Shown: positions 1 through 9,011 of the stretch, piece by piece
Numbering within the stretch: the stretch's first letter is position 1
Layout: each line of letters opens with the position of its first letter
Source of the DNA: Clostridia bacterium
GTDB taxonomy: Bacteria; Bacillota; Clostridia; Christensenellales; Borkfalkiaceae
DNA: 13,153 nucleotides
Assembly: GCA_900767195.1 (NCBI GenBank)
Contig: CAAFYG010000029.1
Location: 1-13,153 of the forward strand
Reading direction: 5' to 3'
The notes under the pieces: model-generated
Told to the model about the DNA's origin: nothing
Seen by the model: only the letters and a program-made list of their open reading frames with translations
The model's database searches: none
Made by a program: the position numbers and the translations under genes

Positions 1-501
1 AGTTGTGGCATCCGACTGCCCGAACGCTTTATCGGCAATCGTTACGGAAATCACGTAGTTTTCCGCTTCCGTATACAGATACATATCTTTCACGCCGGAA
101 GTTACGCCCTGTGTATCCGCGCCGAACGTAAATTCTGCGTTGTACGCGAGTTTGTCGCTTTCGCCGTAGCCGAACGCGATATGCGTCACCGCGCCGATAT
201 TCAGAAGCGAAGAGAAATCAAAATGTGCGTTCTGAGAAAGATCAATGAGAATTTCGCTCGTCAGACGCGTCAAACGCTTTTCAATCGCGAATGCCGCCTT
301 TTCGCTTTCGATGCCGGTATACTCTTCCGTAGCTTCCACGTACGCCTGCACTTCATAATCACCGATTGCCGTGGGAATTTCGGAAAGTAGGTTGCCGTCG
401 CCGTCGAAATAGCGGTATTTTACTTCGCCGAAACGCGCATACGCGGCGATTTCAAGCGGCTCGCCTTGCGGCACGCTCTTTGCCGTTAAGCCCGCGATCC
501 A
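1..501 (-). repeat. Composite protein repeat unit 3, truncated by the window edge
   Basis: Residues 1145-1311, starting at the Trp of ENRW. It holds the Ig-like domain (VKYRYFDGDG, AIGDYEVQAYVE), then DKLAYN and MYLYTEAE, and is cut just after FGQSDA, the equivalent of FTQADA in units 1 and 2. If this unit is complete, at least about 270 further residues lie beyond the left edge, giving a protein of roughly 1580 residues or more. Confidence 0.75.
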
Positions 502-3500
502 GCGGTTTTCTTTGCTCTCTATGTTTTCTTCGCCCATCGCGAGCAAGCCTTCGCCGAGCGACCAGTATCTGCCCCATCCGTCGGCGGGATTAAGCGTTTT
601 CGCGCTTTCGATAAACGCCGCCGTAGATTTGAATGTGTTGGTGTTTTCGCCCCACGTATGCACGCCCACGAGCGAAAGATACGATACGTTGCCGATCACG
701 TAGTTTGTGCCAAGATATGCCGAGCAATCGTAGCTCGCCTGACCAGCAACGCCGCCGAGTGAACTGCGCGAATTTCTGCCGCTGATTTCATCGAGTTTTT
801 CGCTGTTTACCACGCGCATTTTCACGATATTGTTTCTCGCGCCGTCTTTCGTGACAAGTACGGTAGTAATGCCGCCCGCGGGATAATAATTCGTGGAATT
901 GCCGAGATCGTAGCGTTGCAACGTCCAGTCGAGAAGAATGTTATTGATCGAGCCGTACAAGCCGTCGATACGATAAGAAAAGCTTCTGCCGCCGTTGCCC
1001 GCGTTCATCGTTCCCGAGCCGACCGTAGCGGAAATATCCGTGCGATCGATAAGCTGCACGTACATATTTTTGATTTCGCCTTTCACCACGCCGAACACGC
1101 TGACGGTAGTATAATTCGCCGTACCCGTAGCTTTCAGTTGCAGATTATACAAGCCGTAACCTCTGCCGTCGAACGTGCCGGTGAAATCCTGATACACCGC
1201 GCAGTTGCCCGCCGAAGGCTTTTGCGATCTGCCGCCGCCCTGCGTGCCGAAACCAACGGTGTTTTTCTCGATGGGATACGCCGAAAAATCGATATTGCCC
1301 GAAAGCACGTAATATCCGTTCGGGGCGTCGTTCAGCGTTTTCCAGATGGTTGCCGCGTCTGCCTGTGTAAAGGCTTTATCGGCGAACACCGCGTTTATGC
1401 ACTTCACGCCGCCGCTTGTGTAGAGATACAGGCTTGCGTTGCCGCGGAAAGCGAAATTATTATCGAAGCGGAAGGTTTCGGAATACGCGATCTTATCTTC
1501 TTCGGCAGAAGAAAGCGCGATGTGCGTAACCGCATCGCCCGCAAGAAGATCGAAATTATAATGCGAGCCGTTTACTTCGATGACTTTTTCGCCTGCGATT
1601 TTTTCGATCTTTTTGCCGATTTTCACCGTGATTTCTTTTTCGAGCGAGCCGTAAAAATCGCCTGCGGCTACCCGCGCGATCAGCGTATATTCGCCTTCTT
1701 TTTTGGGCGCGCCGCTTAAAATTTCATCGCCTCGTTTCCATTCGTAAGTTACTTCGCCCCACTTCGCTTTCGCGTAGTATTCGAGCGTTTCGCCTTCGAC
1801 GATCGAATTTGCGGTAAGCTCTTTCAGCCACGCGTTTTCAAGATGATTCAAACCGTGCTCGCCGAATTTCAGCGCGCCGTTTTCCTTTTTCCAAAGGGCG
1901 TTCCATCCGTTTTCCGAGACAAAATCGGCGTTTTCGAGCAATTCGCTCATCGAAGCGAAGCAACCCGTTTTATCCGCCGCGCCGCCGATTGCCGTATAAT
2001 AAGCAAGCGCAGAAACGGCGTAGTTGTTCTTTACCGCGTCGGGCGCGGAAGGCGTTTTCTGCCCCACGAACGCGCCGAACGTGGAATTGACTTCGAGCAT
2101 TTCGGCATAGCGTTGCAATTTCTCGTCGTTTGCCATGCCGAGAAGCACCAGATTGTTTTTAATTTCGCCGCCGGCAAAAATCGAAGCGATACCGCCGCAG
2201 GGATACCAGCCGCTTGAATTGCCGAGTTCGTATTTCGAAACCGTCCAATCGAGAAGCACGTTGTTTACCTTGCCGCCCGCCATGGCGAAAATTAAACCGC
2301 GCGCGCCGTTGCATTTCAATTCCGTAACGTCGGAAAGCTGAATATACACGTTTTTGATTTCGCCCGTCACTTCGCCGAACACCGTTGCCGTGGAATAATT
2401 CCCCGTGGAAACGGACTTGATTTTCAGATTTTTCATCGCGTAACCGCAGCCGTCGAGCGTACCGGAAAACGCGGGAAGAATCGCCGCCTGCGCCGTGGGC
2501 TTTACGCCTTTCATATAATTATCGTAGCCGTAGGAAGACGAAGAAAGCGAGTATGTTTTTCCCGCGAAATCGATATCGCCGCCGAGCGCGTAGTAGCCGC
2601 CGGGGTCGGCGTTGATCGCTTCGAATATGCGCCCCGCGTCCGCCTGCGTGAATTTATCGGTTAAAAATCTCACGTTCAGCGCGTACACCGTATTTTCGGC
2701 TTCGTTATACAGATACACCGTATGCACGCCCGATTTCGCGTTGTCTTTCGAAAGCGTTACGCCCGCGCCGTAAGCGATTTTTTCGCCGTTTTCGCCGATT
2801 TTCAGCGAGCCGATTTTCTCGCCCGCGATTGTATCGAAATCGAAACGCTTGTTTTCCGCAAGCAGCACTTCCGCCGTGGGCAAATAGGTGAGATCCACCT
2901 GTTTCCGCTTAATCTCAAACGCTTTTCTTGCGGAAGTCAGCGCGGAATATGCCTCGGTTTCTTCCACGTAGGCTTCGGCGAAATATTCGCCTACCGCAGA
3001 GGGCTTTTCGGAAAGCGGCTCGCCTTCGGCGTTAAAATAACGATACTTTACTTCGCCGGCTTTCGCCGCGGCGGAAAGCTTTAATTCTTCGCCCCATTCC
3101 GAATTTTCCGCGGCAAATTCCTTTGTCCACGCATTTTGCGCTTTTACAAGCGTAACGGAAATTTTTTCCGATTCAAGCCCGGCATAGTTTGCCGTAGCCG
3201 CCACTTTCGCAGCTACTTTGTATGCGCCCGCTTTCACGGGGTTGCCCGAAATCGCTTCGCCCGCCATAGTAAACCATTCGAAAACGACTTCGCCGAATTT
3301 CGCTTTCGCAAGCGCGGAATAATCGTTGCGAAATTCCGTTTCGCCGCCCGCAAAAAGGCTTTGCCATTCGTTTTTCGCCTGTCTGATCCGCACGGTTTTC
3401 TTTTCGCCGACAAGACCTGTGAAATCGTTTGTTTCGTCCACCCGCGCCAGCACGGAATATTCGCCCGCGTTCACGGGAAGCCCCGGCAACTTCGCGTTTC

Positions 3501-3933
3501 CCTTATACCATTCGTAGTACACGCCGCCGAATTTGGCTTTTGCCGTGACGTTCGCGCTTTCACCGTATTCCCAATCGACGGCCGTAATGGCTTCCAGCCA
3601 CGAGTTTTCCGCCGTTAAAATGCTGAAATTCTTAATCACGGGCGCGGTGGTATTGTCCGCCCACGCGTACCCTTCTTTCAGGCGATAAATCACGGAATAT
3701 TCGCCCGCGTTTACGCCGCCTTCGTTGATAATCGTATACGCTTCGTTTTCCGTTACGTCGGCGTACAGTCTTTCGCCGGTATACTCTTTCGAAACGGGAT
3801 CGGCGGGAAGTTCCGCCGTTTTCGTTGCCGCAGGATCAGGCGGAACGTCGTCGTTCTTCTTGCACGAAGCAAAGCCCGCCGCCGTTACCGCCGCAAACAC
3901 CGTGCCGAGTAGAAATAAAAATCTCTTTTTCAT
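1..3933 (-). CDS. Very large repeat-containing surface lipoprotein (Ig-like/MBG-type domains plus beta-helix-like units), 3' end outside window
   Basis: The frame is open from an ATG at 3933 to the left edge, giving 1311 residues with no stop; I read most of the frame codon by codon and saw no frameshift. A basic start, a hydrophobic stretch and Cys24 (GFASC, then CKKNDD) indicate a lipoprotein signal peptide, so the protein should be anchored outside the membrane. Residues about 38-108 form one Ig-like/MBG-type domain. Ig-like domains of about 78 residues then start near Trp112, Trp190 and Trp269, each with a pattern like (K/A)AGEY.V.A.V..T..Y.GL. From Trp269 a larger unit begins: an Ig-like domain, then a segment containing FTQADA, GYY and IDF, then FSGTLDG/FTGTFDG, LLDW and YP.GG motifs resembling GLUG or pectate-lyase-like beta-helix sequence. 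The unit recurs at Trp702 and Trp1145. The AAGGGG ribosome binding site lies 14 bases or less after the DUF4838 stop. Adhesion or glycan binding is inferred; no catalytic site is recognised. Confidence 0.9.
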   Translation of the reverse strand, partial: MKKRFLFLLGTVFAAVTAAGFASCKKNDDVPPDPAATKTAELPADPVSKEYTGERLYADVTENEAYTIINEGGVNAGEYSVIYRLKEGYAWADNTTAPVIKNFSILTAENSWLEAITAVDWEYGESANVTAKAKFGGVYYEWYKGNAKLPGLPVNAGEYSVLARVDETNDFTGLVGEKKTVRIRQAKNEWQSLFAGGETEFRNDYSALAKAKFGEVVFEWFTMAGEAISGNPVKAGAYKVAAKVAATANYAGLESEKISVTLVKAQNAWTKEFAAENSEWGEELKLSAAAKAGEVKYRYFNAEGEPLSEKPSAVGEYFAEAYVEETEAYSALTSARKAFEIKRKQVDLTYLPTAEVLLAENKRFDFDTIAGEKIGSLKIGENGEKIAYGAGVTLSKDNAKSGVHTVYLYNEAENTVYALNVRFLTDKFTQADAGRIFEAINADPGGYYALGGDIDFAGKTYSLSSSSYGYDNYMKGVKPTAQAAILPAFSGTLDGCGYAMKNLKIKSVSTGNYSTATVFGEVTGEIKNVYIQLSDVTELKCNGARGLIFAMAGGKVNNVLLDWTVSKYELGNSSGWYPCGGIASIFAGGEIKNNLVLLGMANDEKLQRYAEMLEVNSTFGAFVGQKTPSAPDAVKNNYAVSALAYYTAIGGAADKTGCFASMSELLENADFVSENGWNALWKKENGALKFGEHGLNHLENAWLKELTANSIVEGETLEYYAKAKWGEVTYEWKRGDEILSGAPKKEGEYTLIARVAAGDFYGSLEKEITVKIGKKIEKIAGEKVIEVNGSHYNFDLLAGDAVTHIALSSAEEDKIAYSETFRFDNNFAFRGNASLYLYTSGGVKCINAVFADKAFTQADAATIWKTLNDAPNGYYVLSGNIDFSAYPIEKNTVGFGTQGGGRSQKPSAGNCAVYQDFTGTFDGRGYGLYNLQLKATGTANYTTVSVFGVVKGEIKNMYVQLIDRTDISATVGSGTMNAGNGGRSFSYRIDGLYGSINNILLDWTLQRYDLGNSTNYYPAGGITTVLVTKDGARNNIVKMRVVNSEKLDEISGRNSRSSLGGVAGQASYDCSAYLGTNYVIGNVSYLSLVGVHTWGENTNTFKSTAAFIESAKTLNPADGWGRYWSLGEGLLAMGEENIESKENRWIAGLTAKSVPQGEPLEIAAYARFGEVKYRYFDGDGNLLSEIPTAIGDYEVQAYVEATEEYTGIESEKAAFAIEKRLTRLTSEILIDLSQNAHFDFSSLLNIGAVTHIAFGYGESDKLAYNAEFTFGADTQGVTSGVKDMYLYTEAENYVISVTIADKAFGQSDATT
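502..1830 (-). repeat. Composite protein repeat unit 2 (about 443 residues) within the large lipoprotein
   Basis: Residues 702-1144. It starts at the Trp of ENAW and repeats the order seen in unit 1: Ig-like domain (VTYEW, EGEYTL), KIAYSE, LYLYTSGG, FTQADA, GYYVLSGNIDF, FTGTFDGRGYGL, NNILLDWTL, YPAGGI, and GWGRYW near the end. It is about 10 residues longer than unit 1. The DNA has clearly diverged from unit 1 with only short identical stretches, so this is an old protein-level duplication rather than a recent tandem copy. Confidence 0.8.
1831..3129 (-). repeat. Composite protein repeat unit 1 (about 433 residues) within the large lipoprotein
   Basis: Residues 269-701 of the large lipoprotein. 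The unit starts at the Trp of AQNAW, runs through an Ig-like domain with KYRYF and AVGEY, a connector with KIAYG and VYLYNEAE, the FTQADA...GYY...DIDF segment, FSGTLDGCGY, NNVLLDWTV and YPCGGIAS, and ends near GWNALW. Each of these landmarks recurs in the same order in unit 2. Boundaries are set by the repeated Trp and are approximate at the domain level. Confidence 0.8.
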
Positions 3934-3941
3934 TTTCTTTT

Positions 3942-3950
3942 CCCCTTTTA
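3942..3950 (-). promoter_or_regulatory. Ribosome binding site of the large lipoprotein, abutting the preceding stop codon
   Basis: On the minus strand the sequence reads TAA, then AAGGGG, then 8 bases to the ATG at 3933. The TAA is the stop of the DUF4838 gene, so ribosomes finishing that gene are placed at the next start. This supports the chosen start and suggests translational coupling. Confidence 0.7.
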
Positions 3951-5900
3951 TCCGATTTGTTCCGCGCCCGTTTCGTTGTATTTGCGAATTCTGAGCGACA
4001 CGCAATCTTTAACGAACTGCGACTGCGCCGCTTCATAATCGCCGAACGAGCTTTTATATTTCGTCAGTTTGATATACCGGATATAAATTTCCAGCGCAAG
4101 AATTCTCTTATACATTTTTTCGTATTCTTCGCCGCTGTATTTCGCTTTCACGATGGCGTAAGCGGGATTGAAATACTCTTCGTACCATTTATCGAGTAAA
4201 TCGTTCGGCCAATATTTCGCGTCGCCCCAATTCAGCTGAGAAGAATAAATATCGCTGTGCTCCCAGCCGTTCGCAAGCTGCTCGTTATACACCCAGCGGG
4301 TACGCATGGCGTCTAAAAAGCCGTAGGCTTCCCGCCAAGCTTCTTTATAATACTGCTTGAAAAATCTCAGCGTCAGCTCTTCCATATCCTGATCGGGATC
4401 ATCCCAGAGCTTCGATTCAAGATACAACTTATATTCGTAAAAAGGCGAGTGAGCGTTGTGTGAATTTCCCTGCATATACAGATACTGCGTATCCGTTTCT
4501 TTATAAGTTTCCGCATTTTCTCTGTGCGAATTATAATCATCGAAGAACAGAAAATAATTGCCGTAATTGACGCCGTAGGTGTAGTACATCATATTTTCGC
4601 CCACAAGATAGTGCCAGCCGTACACGTTTCTTCTTACGTTTACGTTCAGCTCGCAATCTTTCGAAGTGAGCGGATGAGAATAACACGCCATAATGGGCGT
4701 ATACATCACGCCCACCGTAGGGCGCGGCTTATCCGCTTCGTTCATCGCGCGGAATGAGCCGTCGGGATTTTCGACGACGGGCGCGCTGTCGTATGCCCTA
4801 TACGCAAGCCCGATCATCATCACTTCGCGGTTTTTCAACGCTTCGTCTTCTTCCTGCGCAAGGCGGTTCTGCACGATTTCATCCACTCTGTTCAAAAATC
4901 GGATCATCAAGCCGCCGCCCGTGGTTTCTTTCAGCACGTTCAAACAGCTTTCGCAGCGGCAGTACGAGGAATTGTCCGCCCCCGCGAAAAGATAATATTT
5001 TCCCGTGGGATCGCCCTTGATTTTATTGTAAATTTTGTTCGCGAAATTCTCGATCGCGCCTTCGCGGCTCAGGCAGTACTGCGAAGAATTGTACCATTGC
5101 TTGTTTTCGGGATCGCTTTCCGGCACCACCATACTAAGGCAGGTAAGCCACACTTTTCCGATCCACATCTGATCGTCGATCGTAACGCCGCCTTCCACGC
5201 CCGAAATCAGATACATTTTCGCGAGTTCCGGCGTAAGCGCGGGCAGGTTGGTGCTGCTGTCCGTGAATATTCCCGCGCCTGTGGCGAATTTATACGCTAC
5301 GTCTGGGAAGTTTTTCAAAGATACGCTCGAAAGGGTATCATAATACACTTCGTCGAGCGCGAACGTTTCGTAGCCGATTTCGTAGTACAGAAATTTATAC
5401 ACGGCGTTTAAAGTGCCGTACAAGCCCGCGCCGTTCATCAGCACCTGCTTGCCGCGCGTTGCCAAACGAAACCCTCTTGCGCCGAGCAATTTTTCGCTTA
5501 CTTCTAATTTTCCGCCTTTGAAAACCTCGGTATCGCCCACCGATAAATAGCACTTCGATTCGTCGTACACGATGCCTGCGTCGGTGTGCGCGGGAATATC
5601 GCAACCCGTGGAAAGATACAAAATCGAGCGCAATTCGTTCGCCGCCGATTTTTCGTATTTATCCGCGTTTTCGGGGTATACGATCACGTAGTTGCTTTTG
5701 CCGTTTTCTACAAGCATCAGATCGTTACCGCCGTCTTTCGCGTTTGAATAATAATCTCTGTCGGCGATTTTCGATTGTTTTTCGGGAATTGCGGGATCAT
5801 CGTTTCCGGCGGAAGAATCGTCTTTTTTACAAGCCGCCGCGCCGAACGCCGCAAGCGCCGCAAGCGTTACGCACAATATCTTTTTTTCGATATTCTTCAT
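3948..5900 (-). CDS. DUF4838-type lipoprotein, glycoside hydrolase-like
   Basis: 650 residues. The start MKNIEKK, a hydrophobic run and the lipobox AAAC with Cys24 show a lipoprotein; the mature end CKKDDSS resembles the CKKNDD of the next gene. Residues about 68-105 (NYVIVYP...AANELRSIL...TGCDIP) look like the small N-terminal domain found before the barrel in GH20/GH67-type enzymes. A segment at about 155-190 (GLYGTLNAVYKFL, GYETFA) is also typical. Cys314, Cys316 and Cys319 form the CRCESC motif seen in DUF4838 proteins, followed by a conserved-looking GLMIRFLNRVDEI helix. The C-terminal part from about residue 500 is helical and rich in Trp, Tyr and charged residues. These features fit DUF4838, whose members are annotated as glycoside hydrolase-like but whose activity is, to my knowledge, poorly defined. 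I could not assign catalytic acids. It follows the 1021-residue lipoprotein by 12 bases, so a joint role in glycan breakdown outside the cell is inferred. Confidence 0.88.
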   Translation of the reverse strand: MKNIEKKILCVTLAALAAFGAAACKKDDSSAGNDDPAIPEKQSKIADRDYYSNAKDGGNDLMLVENGKSNYVIVYPENADKYEKSAANELRSILYLSTGCDIPAHTDAGIVYDESKCYLSVGDTEVFKGGKLEVSEKLLGARGFRLATRGKQVLMNGAGLYGTLNAVYKFLYYEIGYETFALDEVYYDTLSSVSLKNFPDVAYKFATGAGIFTDSSTNLPALTPELAKMYLISGVEGGVTIDDQMWIGKVWLTCLSMVVPESDPENKQWYNSSQYCLSREGAIENFANKIYNKIKGDPTGKYYLFAGADNSSYCRCESCLNVLKETTGGGLMIRFLNRVDEIVQNRLAQEEDEALKNREVMMIGLAYRAYDSAPVVENPDGSFRAMNEADKPRPTVGVMYTPIMACYSHPLTSKDCELNVNVRRNVYGWHYLVGENMMYYTYGVNYGNYFLFFDDYNSHRENAETYKETDTQYLYMQGNSHNAHSPFYEYKLYLESKLWDDPDQDMEELTLRFFKQYYKEAWREAYGFLDAMRTRWVYNEQLANGWEHSDIYSSQLNWGDAKYWPNDLLDKWYEEYFNPAYAIVKAKYSGEEYEKMYKRILALEIYIRYIKLTKYKSSFGDYEAAQSQFVKDCVSLRIRKYNETGAEQIG

Positions 5901-5908
5901 GTTTTTCT

Positions 5909-5914
5909 CTCCTT
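5909..5914 (-). promoter_or_regulatory. Ribosome binding site of the DUF4838 gene, overlapping the upstream stop codon
   Basis: The minus strand reads TAAGGAGAG, with the TAA stop of the 1021-residue lipoprotein forming part of the AAGGAG motif, then 8 bases to the ATG at 5900. This supports the start and suggests translational coupling between the two lipoproteins. Confidence 0.75.
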
Positions 5915-8900
5915 ATTCCGTAACCACCACGATGTATTCCGCGCGAGCGGAATTGTAAAATCTGTCGTATGCCTGTATGCGGATCGTGTATACGCCCGCC
6001 CGCGGAAATACGTATTTTCCGTCTTTGATTAAATAATAGGTATTGTACGCGGGATCGATCGCCATTGCCGTCACTTCGATTTTATCCGCTTCGGTGCTGT
6101 CGTCCGATACGGAAAATTTCGCGATCGCGTATTCTTCGCCCGCTTTCGCCGTTTTCGCGTAGCCTTCTTCCAGAGCGATCACGGGCGGGTTGGTTTCCGT
6201 AACCGTAACGGTATAGTTATACGTAGCCGAATTCGTTACGTTGGAATCGTGGTAAGTGTAACGCACCGTATAATTGCCGTATTCTTCCGCCGTGAACGTA
6301 ATGCCGTCTTCGTATGCGCACTTTTTCACGCTTGTTTTTCCGTCGGTCGCTTTGATGTCCACCGAACAGGCGGTAACGTTGGAAAGTACGTCGTAAATCG
6401 CTTTGATCGTGGGAAGCGTAACCGTAGCGCCCTTTTTCACTTTGACGTACGAAGGCAATTTTTCGGTGAAATACAGCGTGGCGGGCGTAATATCGCGCGA
6501 CTGCGTCGTTTTGAAATACTGCCCGTGAATGGAATCGATCACAACGCCGCCGTTGCCCTTCACTTCGTAGCGAAGGTACACGCTTTCGCTTGCAAAACCC
6601 GTGAATTTTTCGTGATTCAGCGTATATTTCATCGCGCCGAGCGCGTTTCCCTTGCCGTCTTTCAGCGAATAATCGTTGTCGGAAAACTTTAAAGAGCAGG
6701 CATACGAACCGCCACCCATCGCTTCTTTCGTGGTTTCCGCGGCGTCTTTTCCGTTCGTTACAACGAAATACGCGCCGCCGCGATTTTCGATACGGATTTC
6801 CGTTTCCACGTCCGCGTTTACGGAATCGCGCAGAAACAACGAAATTCTTTCAAACTCGCCGCGCGTGAAAAACGTAAGCGTGAAATCGCGGATAAACACT
6901 TTATTGATAAAAGATACCTTTCCGCCCGTTTTTGAAGAAAACATCGGTATCGAATTTTCTTCGGCAGCGTTCAGCCCTTCGGCAACGAAGTATTTCGCCA
7001 TAAACCCCGCGCCCTCTTTGATTTCGATCGCACGCACTTTTGCGGAATACAAAACTTCGCCTTCGTAGCGGTACTCTATGAGTTTTTCGCCCTCGCCCGC
7101 AGCGATATATTCCCCGTTTTTCGTTTCTGCGCCGTCAACGAAAATCGGACAGTTTTCTTTTTTCACCGCCGCGCCGTTTTCGTTGTATTTCGTAGCAGGC
7201 ACAACGGGAAAAACCACTTTTTCGCCCGTTTTTATGCCTGCGGGCAAAGACGGCGTAAACGCAAGCGCGGCATTCGGCACGCTACACAACACTTCAAACG
7301 TTTCTTTCGTTTCCGCGCCCGCGTAGTCGGTTACGGCGTATTCGATTTCGTACGTGCCTTTCGCTTCGCACACGAAATAATCGTACTCGCCCGAAGAGAT
7401 AATTTCTACAGGTACGCCCTCGAAATACACCTTCGTTTCAAGCGACGTTTTTCCCGTGCCCCCTTTCACTTCGGGACGATACAAAAACACTTTTTCGCCG
7501 AGTACCGCCGTGTTTTTCATATCTTCGGAAGCAACAACGGAAATTTCGTCGCCCGAAAGATACTTTTCTTTCACGTCTACGGCAACTTCGCGCACGTTTT
7601 CGCCTTCCGCCCGCGCGCCGAACGTGTATTCGATATAATAAACTCCCGCTTTCTTCGTAGCAAATCTGCCGCCCGAAACCGGCACTTCTTCGCGAAACGC
7701 GCCGTAGTATACTTTCACCTGCGGCTTCGCGATAAGTCCGTCGAGAAAGCTATACGCCATGCTTTGAAAAATCGGATACGAATATTTATCCCCGGCGATG
7801 CCGTAAGGAATCGAATTTTCTTCGTAACCGTCGAAGTTTACGGTGACTTTCAAAAGATCGCTTTCTTCCTCGGCTACCTTTCCGTAAGCGGTATGCCCCG
7901 CCACTTCCGATATGATCATGCGCCCCGTTGCGCCTTCGGAAGCGAGTGCGTCGCATTCGATCGAAAGGAACACTTCGTTGGTGGTAAATCCGCCGATATT
8001 CTTCTCGATATCCGCCGCAGAAGCCGTAAGATTATACCGCTCTATCGTGCCGAAATTCGGATAGAAATAGAAGTTTCCGCCGTCGTACACAAGCGAAGCC
8101 ACAGAATGTGCCTGCGGCAGCATTTTGCCCGAAAACGGCGTTTGAATGTGCGGATAAATATTTGAATACGTTCCCCACGAAGCGTAGTCTACGTCCGCGT
8201 CTTCATATTGCGGAAATACGGAAAACCAATGCCCGTAGCCCACGTTGCCCGCGTCCGCCAGCACGAACTGCACGAATTTCGTTTCGTCGTGCGCGTCGGT
8301 CAGGCGCAATTTCACGCCGCGCATATCCGCCGTACCCATCGTTTCGGGCGCGAAATAAAATTGCAGGATATTTTTCGTTTTATCGTACTCGTTCAGATTG
8401 ATCGGATTTTCAAAAGTCACCGTTGCGCCGTCTCTTTTGAATTTCAGCCCCACGCCGTTGAAATCGCCGAGCGCAACGCCGTCGATGATATCCCCGTATT
8501 TGCGCCACTTGCCGTTGATCGGCTGTTGATAATCTTTCAAATCGTCAGGCATTAGCGCGTCCTCTTCCAGGCTTGCCCCGTCGCCCGCGTGAAACAGCGA
8601 AACCATCGCGTCGTATACGTTGAACGAGAACGTTTTTTCGTAATTCGCGCCAGATTCTTCGGCGTAATACCGCAGCGAATAATCGCCCGCCTGATTCAGG
8701 CAAACGCTGCTTTCGCCGCTCGTTGTGCCGTCGGGATAGGTAAGCGAATATTTCATTGCAACCGCACCCTTGCTTGTGTACGCCGTGCCTTCCGGCAGCG
8801 AAATCGTCTGATTTCGATAATATTCCGTTGCCGAAAAATCGATATCGTATCTCACGTTTTCGTCGGAAGATCCCGTAAACGCCGCGCAACCCGCCGCCAG

Positions 8901-8978
8901 AGCGGCAACCGCTAAGGCCGCCGCGGCGATACAAAGTTTTCGCTTTGTTTTTCCTGCCGATTTTTGCTTAAACATCAT
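5913..8978 (-). CDS. Large multi-domain lipoprotein with Ig-like and jelly-roll-like regions, function unknown
   Basis: 1021 residues. A basic start, a long Ala/Leu-rich stretch and the classic lipobox LAAGC (Cys31) mark an exported lipoprotein. Two adjacent ATG codons (8978 and 8975) both lie at usable distance from the strong AGGAGG at 8985-8990; the first is used here. By eye the layout is: Ig-like about 45-118; a beta-sandwich region about 120-375 (LQFYFAP, VKLRLTDA, GYGHWFSVFP) that could be a LamG/ConA-like carbohydrate-binding fold; Ig-like segments about 390-655; a second beta-sandwich region about 660-815 (LTFFTRGEFERISLFLRD); and two Ig-like domains about 820-1021, the last (PPVIALEEGYA...RIQAYDRFYNSA) like those of many surface proteins. 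The peptide EENSIP occurs at 386-391 and 673-678. No enzyme motif was recognised. Placed between the importer and the DUF4838 protein, it is plausibly a glycan-binding surface protein; this is inference. Confidence 0.85.
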   Translation of the reverse strand: MMFKQKSAGKTKRKLCIAAAALAVAALAAGCAAFTGSSDENVRYDIDFSATEYYRNQTISLPEGTAYTSKGAVAMKYSLTYPDGTTSGESSVCLNQAGDYSLRYYAEESGANYEKTFSFNVYDAMVSLFHAGDGASLEEDALMPDDLKDYQQPINGKWRKYGDIIDGVALGDFNGVGLKFKRDGATVTFENPINLNEYDKTKNILQFYFAPETMGTADMRGVKLRLTDAHDETKFVQFVLADAGNVGYGHWFSVFPQYEDADVDYASWGTYSNIYPHIQTPFSGKMLPQAHSVASLVYDGGNFYFYPNFGTIERYNLTASAADIEKNIGGFTTNEVFLSIECDALASEGATGRMIISEVAGHTAYGKVAEEESDLLKVTVNFDGYEENSIPYGIAGDKYSYPIFQSMAYSFLDGLIAKPQVKVYYGAFREEVPVSGGRFATKKAGVYYIEYTFGARAEGENVREVAVDVKEKYLSGDEISVVASEDMKNTAVLGEKVFLYRPEVKGGTGKTSLETKVYFEGVPVEIISSGEYDYFVCEAKGTYEIEYAVTDYAGAETKETFEVLCSVPNAALAFTPSLPAGIKTGEKVVFPVVPATKYNENGAAVKKENCPIFVDGAETKNGEYIAAGEGEKLIEYRYEGEVLYSAKVRAIEIKEGAGFMAKYFVAEGLNAAEENSIPMFSSKTGGKVSFINKVFIRDFTLTFFTRGEFERISLFLRDSVNADVETEIRIENRGGAYFVVTNGKDAAETTKEAMGGGSYACSLKFSDNDYSLKDGKGNALGAMKYTLNHEKFTGFASESVYLRYEVKGNGGVVIDSIHGQYFKTTQSRDITPATLYFTEKLPSYVKVKKGATVTLPTIKAIYDVLSNVTACSVDIKATDGKTSVKKCAYEDGITFTAEEYGNYTVRYTYHDSNVTNSATYNYTVTVTETNPPVIALEEGYAKTAKAGEEYAIAKFSVSDDSTEADKIEVTAMAIDPAYNTYYLIKDGKYVFPRAGVYTIRIQAYDRFYNSARAEYIVVVTE

Positions 8979-9011
8979 TTTATTCCTCCTGAATATTTCA
9001 TGTTTTGTTTT

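Noticed and set aside
916..1719. Long plus-strand open frame (267 codons) opposite the large lipoprotein
   Set aside because: It lies fully antisense to a clearly real gene with repeated domains, its translation is rich in Arg, His, Phe and Ala with no recognisable motif, and no ribosome binding site is evident. Codon bias of the minus-strand gene (many GCG, TTC and GAA) keeps this frame open.
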